Part shown: one piece after another, positions 56,046 to 64,000 of the stretch
How the letters are laid out: each line of letters starts with the position of its first letter
Numbering within the stretch: the stretch's first letter is position 1
Assembly (NCBI GenBank): GCA_034509755.1
Contig: CM067548.1
Span: forward strand, 13,902,018-13,966,017
DNA from: Anisodus tanguticus
Lineage: Eukaryota > Streptophyta > Magnoliopsida > Solanales > Solanaceae
Direction of reading: 5' to 3'
DNA length: 64,000 bases
Translations under genes and position numbers: made by a program
The notes under the pieces: generated by a model
Database searches by the model: none
What the model saw: the letters and a program-made list of their open reading frames with translations, nothing else
What the model was told of the DNA's origin: nothing

Positions 56046-57413
56046 ACCCTAGTCTACTATCAGTCATCAAAGCCACTAAAGCAGCTATAGACTACTCGGT
56101 TATATATCCTAAAACAAGCAGAAATCAATGCGAAATACACAAATCAACGCTACAAACACAAATTAACAAGAATCTAGGTGCAAGTCTAGCCACTACGAAA
56201 AACTGATATAGCTAAGGAGAAGACTAGTAACGGCAAGAATGTAAAGTTAATATACAATACAACAAAGCAGGCAAAATTTAACTACGAAGGTAAGGACAAA
56301 GAATGAATACGGGCACCTGGAGGTACCAGGTGAATCTAACCTGCTCGCTGCTAAAAATCACTGTACAGCTGTGCAAATGTCTGTCTTCTGTCGGAAAATT
56401 CTTGTTCACCGCCGAAAGTTACTGTTCACAGCCGGAAACTTGTTTAACTATGTAAACCTGCCCGAAACCCACTTTAGGGTTTCTGTTTTGAGCCTAAGAA
56501 CCCTAAGAACCTGGTCTTCTTCGTGAGAAATAAAAAGTCCAATAGAAATATGGGTACTAAAACAGAATAAAAACCAGCAAGCAAGAATCAAGATGTGAAT
56601 AGAAATATGAGTACTAAAACTGAATACACTAGCACGCAATGACAGAATAAACCAACAGGTGAACCACAAACAAGAATCGCACAACAAAAACTGGTACTAA
56701 CTAGAATTCTACTGTAAATGATGTGCAGAAATTTAAATACAGTAAAGGCTGAGAGAGAACCTGTTTTGCGCTTGAGAACAACACAAAAACCTGATTTTCG
56801 TCATCGCCGGAGACCACCAGAGGTTGCCGGAGTTCGTTGTTGGGTGGTGGTGGTCTCTGAAGTTCCTTTCTAGCCAGATCTATTCGCCGGAGGTAGTGTG
56901 TGTTTGGAACCCTAGAGGGTTGATAGTCGCCGGCGGTGATGTGAAGAACCTGGCCGCCGTTGGTGGGTGGAGGGATAGATAAAGAATAGCAAGGGGGAAG
57001 GGAACAAAGAATAGAGAGAACAGATCTGCGTACCTAGTCGCCGGTGAACGGAGGACGGAGCCGCTTCGGTGGTCGCTGGTGGTGCTGCGATGCAGTAATG
57101 ATATTTTAAGTAAAAATGAAGGTCTTTTGCTCTGATGTTTCATCGTCTTTAGGAACAAAACATACACCATGCGGGGAAAAAGCAACAACCATATGTTGTA
57201 TATATATATATGTTATATATATACATATGTTGTATATATATAAAACAGACTGCACAGTGCACAAAACAACATGTGCAGTCACCCATAATTACAGTGTCGT
57301 ATACAAGAAGTATTCCAATCCTTTTTCTTACAAGGATTCTAAAACATCAAAAATAGATTGAAGATCTTCTAGGTACTCTTGTTTACGCCAAAAATAGAAA
57401 AGGACTAGGCACT

Positions 57414-57764
57414 TCATCTTCTGCTTTTGTATAGTACTGCATTTATCTTCGAAGCACCTCTGATTTGTTTCTTTCCAAATTGTCTACCAAATACAAGTTG
57501 AGACAATCCCCATCTCTCTTTCTGGCTGGAGAGATTACCATACATGTTCCAACATGCTAGAAATTCAGGTATTCTCCTTGGCATAGCCCACCTGATTCCC
57601 CTTAAATTGATAAATATCTTCCATAGTTGATCTGTCTTCTTACAAAGCAAAAAGAGATGATTGATTGTCTCTGCCTCCTCTCCACATAAGTAATATCTGG
57701 AGCATAATAGGTATCCTCTCTTAATAAGATTGTCCTGTGTCAAGACTGCCTCTTTTGCCAACAT
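57414..57764 (-). pseudogene. L1 reverse-transcriptase zinc-binding C-terminus
   Basis: A 116-codon open frame. It begins MLAKEAVLTQDNLIKRGYLL, then CSRYYLCGEEAETINHLFLL with the Cys-x5-Cys...His...Cys pattern of the zf-RVT domain that ends many plant L1 ORF2 proteins, then WKIFINLRGI. The downstream acidic/Trp part is degraded. Confidence 0.8.
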
Positions 57765-58848
57765 AGGAAGTCTATTTGGAATTTTGGCTTTCCATATCAG
57801 TTACCGAGGATTACAAGTAACAACCAATCTAATTATTTGATATGTTGAATTATTTATAAGCAGGCTTTACAGAGAATTTGCGTTGCTTATTTCCTTGTCA
57901 CTTCATCCAGTCTTCAGTAGCAGAGGTCCCTTTGATTTGTTCCAGGGTATTGAAGACTTCTGCTAACCTGCCAATCTCCCCGTCATTTAATAGTCTTCTG
58001 AAGATGGGGTTCCATCCTTGGTTTGTCCGTACCTCTCCCACATTTCTCCTTGTTGAATCAAATTATAGATATTAGGAAACAACTGCTTCATTGATCTTTT
58101 CCCTAGCCAGATGTCTTCCCAAAAAGATGTTTTCATTTCATTCCCTACTATGAAGCTGGATTTGTTTATGAGCTTAGGACATAGATTTCAGATGGACTTC
58201 CAAAGACCAAACTTATAAGGGCTATTCACAAAATTAGTTGTTCATTTTCCCTCCATCCCATACTCTACCTTGATTACATCTTTCCATAGTGATGTTCTTC
58301 TGTAGCAAACCTCCATAAGCCACTTCATCATTGAGTCTTGGTTCTGAGTTCTCAAGTTTCTAATTCCAAGTCCCCCTTCCTTCTTGCTAGCTGTTAGAAT
58401 ATCCCATTTGACCAAATGGAATTTCCTTTAATCACTGTTACCTTGCCACAGGAAGTTCAATCTTAGTGCATCCATTCTTTTCAATACACTTGCAGTGATA
58501 GGAAATAAAGACATCATATAGGTAGGCATGGCATCAAGTACACTATTTACCACATTCATCCTCTCCCGGTCGATAGATGTTGACTCTTCCATTTTGCTAA
58601 CTTTTTTCCACATTTCTTCGAAACACCATTCCATATCCCTTTTGATTTGCTCTTAGCTCCCAATGGAATTCGCAATATATCGTTGGCACTTTACCTATTC
58701 TTCCTCCAAGAATTCCAGCCAGGTTCTGTATCTTATTTACCTCATTAACAGGATACATGTAGCTTGTGTATCTTTAAATGTAGCTTCAAACAGAATAAAC
58801 ATCACCCTCAACACTTTCAATTGTTCTCTGTCAGCATCACAAAACACT

Positions 58849-58916
58849 GCTAGTATAAAAAAGTGCAGTCCGGTGCACTAAGCTCCTGCTATGCGCGGGG
58901 TCCTGGGAAGGGCCGG
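58849..58916 (+). mobile_element. Au SINE 5' fragment with 13-bp TSD
   Basis: About 60 bases of Au SINE start: AGTCCGGTGCACTAAGCTCC, TGCTATGCGCGGGGTCC and GGGAAGGGCCGG. Flanked by exact copies of ATCACAAAACACT (58836-58848 and 58917-58929). The 3' two-thirds are absent, and a few extra bases (GCTAGTATAA) precede it. It splits the L1 RT just after the Asp-Asp box. Confidence 0.8.
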
Positions 58917-59218
58917 ATCACAAAACACTAATATATCATCTACATTTTGAAGATGGGAGATCTCCAAATTGTAGGCAGCCCTAGAATTCACATTAAAACC
59001 CTTGGTCCAGTTGTTAATTTGTACAGTTTTCAGCATGTTATTGAATCCTTCATGCCAATGATGGATAAGAAGGGAGACAAGAGTTCACCCCGCCTCATCT
59101 TCTTTGGAGGGGAAAAACCAGTTGGTGAACCATTTATTAGGATTGAGAACTTTACTGTACTACTAAAAAACCTGATCCACCTTCTCCAGTTTATATGGTC
59201 ATATGCCTATTCAATATA

Positions 59219-59464
59219 CTTCCTCCATTTCAATTTGTTTGTCTTAGTTTGACTCGACATAGAGTTTAAAAAATAAAGAAGACTTTTGAATCTTGTGGTC
59301 TTAATCTAAAGATGTGCATAATATACCAAATTGCCATTTGAATCTTGTGGTCTTAATATGCCATGTAGATGTTGGGTGCATAGAGTTGCTAAATATAGAA
59401 TGTGACATTCTGTTTGAAATAGACTAAAAAGGAAAGTAAGACAAAAAAATTGAAACGGAGGGAG
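59219..59464. mobile_element. Stowaway MITE
   Basis: Inverted ends CTTCCTCCATTTCAATTTG (left) and CTCCCTCCGTTTCAATTTTT (right, reverse-complemented), the classical Stowaway terminus of the Tc1/mariner group. 246 bp with no coding. The left flank is TA; the right flank is AA where TA is expected. It contains a repeated TTGAATCTTGTGGTCTTAAT (at 59286 and 59338). Confidence 0.85.
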
Positions 59465-61020
59465 AAACAACTTACATATTATCCTTGGTTTATGGTTTTT
59501 TATCCTAGCATCCATACACTCATATACAATGAGAATAACATTCATAATCTTCCTACCCCTAATGAAAGCCATCTGCTGAGCATCTACCCGTTTCTGCACC
59601 ACTTTTTAAAGTTTCTCAGTCAACAACTTTGAAATAATTTTGTAAACAATTCCTATTAGACTGATAAGTTTGAAATCTTTTAACTCCTTAGCTCCCACTT
59701 CTTAGGAATCAATGTCACATAGGTGGCATTGAAGCTTTTTTCAAAAACTCCTCAGATCATAGAAATTCTGAACAACGAAAACATCAGTTCCAACAACCTC
59801 CCAGCAGTGGATATAAAAGGCATAGAGTATCTATTACTATTAGGACTAGGTGCCTGATCTCCTGTACATGCCTTAACACTGTTCCATATCTCATGTGCTA
59901 CAAAAGGACTTTGTTGACTCTGATTTTCCTCTGCAGTAATCATAGGTCAATCCCTGATATTACATTGTGGTATCCACTCCTAGCATTACTATACAGGTTT
60001 TGGTAGAAATTGACTATCTCCCTTTTGATGTCTTTAGGATTTTCCACATTTTCCTCTTCTACTAACAACTGATCAACATTATCATATTGTTGTATCTCCT
60101 GAGCATTAGCAGTTCTATGAAAGATGCCATATTTTAATCACAACCTTGGATCTTTGCCGCCAAACCACCTCCTCATGCTTAGCAATCTCCTCAAATTCCA
60201 TAGCGAAAGCAACTTTTATATATATATATATATATATCCTCTTCATTAGGTTCCTTTGATCCTGTATCTCCTCTAGTTCTTCTAGTTGGCTGAAAATATT
60301 CAATTTCTGCATCTCAATCGCCTTGAACTGACTTGCTCCACTCTTTAAGCTTCTCCTTCAAAGATTCAGTTTGAAGACTAAAATATAGTCAGGCCTTCCT
60401 TCACAAACAAAAGAATGCCACCAGCTTTTAGTATGTTATGCGGAACTTCTAAAGAAACGCGTACTATAAGTTTGCACAACATTATAAAGAGCATAACAGA
60501 TTTGATATAGCAAACATCTGTCTCTCACCAAAAACAATTTTTTTATTTGATTACTGAACACCTTTACATCATAAGTTCTCTTACTATTCTATGCATAATC
60601 GGTAACTTTCCTCCGTTACATGACTGTTACGTGTTACACAGTAATTTCAATTCTTATCTCTGCTCTGTACTCCTTTAAGTCCTTGAATCAACTCTTTTGG
60701 TTAGTCATAATTGAACTATAGATAAGTAAGTAGTCCCATATGAATTCATAAAACACATTCATATTTAGTGTTATCCTGATAAATGCTTCACTAGGAGTAG
60801 AATTTGTGGGCATCAAGGAGACAAGCTCATGCTGCGCTCCCTGTGCATGACATTTTTGCTCTTGATCATACATCAAGCAGCCTTGATACCCATCATACAT
60901 TTGTTTCTCTGATTCTTGGCTTTTCCTCGCTCCTAGTGATGAAATAAAAACGTAGAGTAATTTTTATGTGGCTTCTAGTAGGTTTTGTTTTCATTGATAT
61001 AAGCACGTTTTCTTTTCAAG

Positions 61021-61159
61021 GTCTAAGTATGAGCGTCAAGAATACTTGAAACCGAGCTTGCGTATATTGTCAAATCAGAAAAAAGGTTCTCTCAAAACAA
61101 GTTTATCCAACAAGATCACAGACAACTTTCGAAGTTCGAGTTCAAGTTCACAAAAATCT
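61021..61159 (+). CDS. AGD12: ArfGAP (AGD12-like) coding exon 5
   Basis: 139 bases after TTCAAG, ending at TCT before GTAAGT. It encodes SKYERQEYLKPSLRILSNQK, then SLKTSLSNKITDNF and a Ser-rich SSSSSQKS tail. This is the end of the ArfGAP domain and the linker toward the C2 domain. Reading frame is open across all five exons (about 167 codons). The C2 domain expected in AGD12-type proteins is not found before 64000, so the gene continues beyond the window. Confidence 0.9.
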
Positions 61160-61831
61160 GTAAGTTCTAAATTTCTTGCATGTATGATCTTCATCCTCTT
61201 TCCAGCTAACAGTCTTCTACTACACGCTGTTGCATTTTATTTGGAATATTTGATAGTTTCTTTTTGACAGAGTGAATTAAATATCTCACTATGACATCTT
61301 CTTGCATTAAAGGACGACTCAATAAAAAGGGCGACTCAATAAAATTAGTGTTATAAAGCTAAATTCTAATAAGATGCCTTAAGCATTTTTAATATGATTT
61401 TATATCTATACATAGACATGCAAAAAAATAATGTCGCCGTTCTTTCCCAAAATTTATTTATAGTTTACTATTCTTACTGTTAGAATAGTTATAATTAATG
61501 TTGTATTTATTATAATTATTTAGTAATTAGTGTAATTGATAGTAGAATCATATGTATATGGAAGGTAGACTAGATAGCATGATATTAGCTAATCATATCT
61601 TCATCTTAGCATAAGTCTAGCCTAACATGATGTTGTATTTGTGGTATATTAACCACACTTTTGGAAGATGATAATTGAGGAAAATATTCTTAATGGTATT
61701 AAGAGATTAGGGAAAAATTCTACCCTAAATAATTATACACCTCACCGTCCCACCTCCCCTCCTCCATCCGGCTGACCTAATTTTTTTTTCCATTCTTCTT
61801 TTCTTTTTCCGGTCAGACATTCCGGTCAACA

Positions 61832-62940
61832 ATGTTCGACTCTAAATCCACATTTCATCCCGCTCTTGCCATTTCCAACATCAAAACTCATATTTCCATC
61901 ACTATTGAGATGGAAAATGTTCATTACGCAACTTGGGCAGAACTCTTTAAAATTTGTTGCCGTTCCCACCGGGTTATTCATCACATAATCCCACCGAAAA
62001 AAGCCAAGGAAAAGGTGTTAAACACCGATGATGAAAAAGAACTTTGGCTCACACTTGATGCGACAGTTCTTTCGTGGATTTATGCAATCATTTCTAGCGA
62101 TTTGTTGCACACAATAATGGAACCCGATTCCACAGCGATGGAGGCTTGGAATCGCTTACGGGATATTTTCCAAGATAATAAGAACTCCCGAGTTGTCACT
62201 TTGGAGCAAGAATTCTCCACCACCGATATGGCGGATTTTCCAAATGCATCCGCTTATTGTCAACGCCTTAAAGTTTAATCGGATCAACTCAAGAATGTTG
62301 GTTCGCCGGTTACAAACAATCGATTTGTTTTACAATTGGTTGCCGGCCTTACCGACGCATATAGTGGCATGGGAACACTTATCCGACAAAGCAATCCTCT
62401 ACCGCTTTTTTACCAAGCCCATTCTATGCTTATTCTTGAAGAGGCGGGTTTCGCCAAAAAAGGTGGTTGCGACCGTCTAAAATTCTCCCATGGTTGCCGC
62501 TTCAACCAATGAAGCTAATACACATTTTGAACCGTTACTGCAAAATCAGGGACAAAAAGGGCGAAATGGTGGTAAAAATTGGGGCGAAAATCACAATAAT
62601 GGCAAAGGTGGAGGCCACTAGAATTCCAGCAGCAACTGAAACGGTGGTAGGGGCGGCGACAATTCCGGCCAGCAGACAAATTTAGGTCAGCAGTGGCAGC
62701 CCCGAGGACAGTGGGGCGGCGGACCAGCACAATGGGCTTGGTAGTGGCCTTGGGTTGTGCCACCTTGCCCTTTCCCGTCAGGAAGTTGGGCCAGGCCTAG
62801 TCCAAGGCACACTGGCCAGCCCACTGCTAGCCAGCAACCTGAATATGGGCCAGAAACAGTGGGAGCTCGACAGCATTTGGGCCACTGCTGAACCAGTGGC
62901 AGGAGGCCCATTCGGCAGTGGCCAGCCCAACCGACATTGA
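61832..62940 (+). pseudogene. Ale-like copia gag
   Basis: ATG at 61832. It reads NIKTHISITIEMENVHYATW, AELFKICCRSHRVIHHIIPP, then DATVLSWIYAIISSDLLHTI and a MEAWNRLRDIFQDNKNSRVV block, the copia gag domain. Stop at 62276, then other frames continue (QLVAGLTDAYSGMGTLIRQ near 62340). The C-terminal part is Gly/Asn/Gln/Pro-rich with a PPCPFP word near 62760. No CCHC knuckle, which is common in this lineage. Confidence 0.7.
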
Positions 62941-64000
62941 GTCCGCCATGCATACTTTCGGACTTAATCCAGGCGACACCATTTGGTACATGGACATTGG
63001 AGCGACGTCTCATATGACGTCCTCCCAAGTAATCTCTCATCCTATTAACTTGAGCAAAAATAATGGTATAATTGTCGGAAATGATCATTCTATTCCAATT
63101 CGTGGTTATGGTTCTACTCATTATCTCCACCAAACCCACTACTACCTTTAAAGAATGTCCTTTATGCTCCACAATTAATTAAAAACTTGGTGTCAGTTAG
63201 AAAGTTTACTACTGATAATTGGATGTCTGTTGATTTTGACCATTTTGGATTTTCCGTGAAGGATTTTCGGACGGGGACGCTTCTAATGAGATATGATAGT
63301 CTAGGGGTGCTCTATCCAAATACCACACCCAATCAACGAGCCAAGTTACCATCCACTTTTGCAGCCTTTGCACCCTCATTATGGCATGAACGTTTGGGTT
63401 ATCTGGGGGCATCCGTTTTAGCCTCCCTCAAACAAAATAATTTTATTTCATGTACTCAAACACGTAATTCAAGTATGTGTCGTTCATGTCCACTTGGAAA
63501 ACATGTTCAATCGCCATTTGTTTCGTCTAATTCATGCACACTTATGCCTTTTTATATTATCCATTGTAATATTTGGACTTCACCCATTTTGACCTCTTCG
63601 GGCCATATATTATTTGTTCTTGCTAGATGATTACTCTAATTTTTTGTGGACGTTTTTCTTGTCTAATTAATCACAAGTTTTCTCTATATTTCTCACTTTT
63701 AGAGCATTCATCCTCATACCTCCTCTCAGAACGGGAAGGCGGAAGGAAAAATCTGAACCATCAATAACATCATTAGAATATCACTTGCTCATGCCGCACT
63801 ACCACCATCTTTTTGGCATCATGCACTACAAATGACTACATATATATTGAACATACTTCCCCACAAAAACTTGTCCTATCAAGCTCCTCTAAAAATTCTA
63901 TATCTAAGGGACCCATCTTACTCTCATCTACGGGTATTCGGGTGCTTATGCTATCCTCTTTTTTAATCGACCACAATCAACAAACTCCAACCCCGGTCCA
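62918..64000 (+). pseudogene. Ale-like copia protease and integrase, deleted core
   Basis: Protease WYMDIGATSHMTSS (62984-63025) has Ile in the second position of the usual Asp-Thr-Gly-Ala. Pre-integrase at 63187-63630 carries LWHERLGYLGASVLASLKQN, where the first His-x-Gly-His is altered, and CRSCPLGKHVQSPF. After a stop, a LWTF-like segment runs directly into HPHTSSQNGKAEGKI (catalytic Glu), so about 75-100 residues of the core including the second Asp are missing. Then ALPPSFWHHALQMTTYILNI and VFGCLCYPLF to the window end. Confidence 0.75.

Larger units (their letters stand above)
54086..57189 (-). mobile_element. RTE LINE, internally deleted, with TSD
   Basis: About 3.1 kb on the minus strand. 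A 5' untranslated region with Pro/Ser-rich frames (about 57110-56050), endonuclease start near 56040, an apurinic-type endonuclease block at 55908-55633, RT at 55614-55178, C-terminal region at 54967-54638, and a 3' end with the (TTG)n tail at 54086. Both ends abut CATATGTTGTATATA (54071-54085 and 57190-57204), a likely 15-bp target duplication, though the right copy is within TA-rich repeats. Endonuclease and RT are fused by a deletion near 55620-55640. Confidence 0.8.
57380..60390 (-). mobile_element. L1-type LINE remnant, 5'-truncated
   Basis: On the minus strand: a pre-RT segment (60312-60115, with EIAKHEEVVWRQRSKVVIKI), a connector (59943-59752), RT interrupted by a Stowaway MITE (59465-59600 RMMAFIRGRK-like start; 59216-58920 with AYDHINWRRWIRFF and the DD box), a thumb region (58634-58428, DRERMNVVNSVLDAMPTYMM) and a zinc-binding RT C-terminus (57764-57414, LCSRYYLCGEEAETINHLFL). 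No endonuclease or ORF1 is seen, so it is 5'-truncated. Many stops. No clear poly-A tail or target duplication found. Confidence 0.8.
53571..61020 (+). other. ArfGAP intron 4 (7,450 bp), TE-filled
   Basis: GT-AG intron enlarged by an RTE LINE (54086-57189) and an L1 LINE (about 57380-60390) containing a Stowaway MITE and an Au SINE fragment. Unique intron sequence is about 53571-54085 and 60390-61020. The LINE frames on the minus strand oppose the host gene. Confidence 0.8.
61478..64000 (+). mobile_element. Ale-like copia retrotransposon, incomplete in window
   Basis: A possible 5' LTR begins TGTTAGAATAGTTATAATTA at 61478 and may end near 61739 (AATTATACA). No second LTR is in the window and no primer-binding site was recognised. 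Gag starts at 61832, protease is near 62985, pre-integrase near 63400, and the integrase end runs to 64000. It sits in ArfGAP intron 5, in the same orientation as the gene. It has stops, frameshifts and an integrase deletion. Confidence 0.75.

Overview
This is plant nuclear DNA, almost certainly from a eudicot and probably from Solanaceae. The evidence is one spliced plant gene, an ArfGAP of the AGD12 type with GT-AG introns, embedded in nested transposable elements. The elements are Athila and Tekay Ty3 retrotransposons, Tork-like and Ale-like copia, RTE and L1 LINEs, Au SINE, Stowaway and hAT. The (TTG)n tails shared by the RTE LINEs and a short SINE-like copy, and the Au SINE, are frequent in Solanaceae. 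The species cannot be fixed from the sequence. I saw no rRNA, tRNA, CRISPR or prokaryotic-type system.

Layout. 1-5218: a hAT transposase pseudogene on the minus strand. It is split by a second hAT element (1004-4665) with TIRs and an 8-bp target duplication, and that element is itself interrupted by an RTE LINE (about 2077-4305). 5219-16464: a degenerate Athila element with gag, protease, RT with a mutated active site, RNase H, integrase, a conserved hairpin, a spacer rich in GTAC motifs and a third ORF. 16465-25468: a decayed Tekay-type chromovirus whose two LTRs agree only in their first part; the upstream one carries an intact Au SINE. 25469-30732 (minus): a gag-only Tekay relative (TR-GAG-like) with one full and one partial LTR. 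30733-37883: a longer Tekay chromovirus (gag to chromodomain plus 3' LTR) lacking its 5' end. 37884-38297: a minisatellite directly against that LTR. 38298-40799: mostly unrecognised AT-rich DNA with a duplicated block and a short tandem array. 40800-46870: a fairly young Tork-like copia with both LTRs and a TSD, missing most of RNase H.

46876-64000 is the host gene. Five coding exons (48119-48158, 50244-50325, 52315-52390, 53407-53570, 61021-61159) join in frame and encode the complete ArfGAP zinc finger (C-x2-C-x16-C-x2-C) with the arginine finger. The C2 domain expected for AGD12 must lie past the window end. Introns hold a (TTG)n SINE/LINE tail, a MITE-like repeat, G-rich tracts, a 3.1-kb RTE LINE, a 3-kb L1 remnant that itself contains a Stowaway MITE and an Au SINE fragment, and an Ale-like copia running off the window. 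Apart from this gene, every coding region found belongs to a mobile element, and nearly all are broken.
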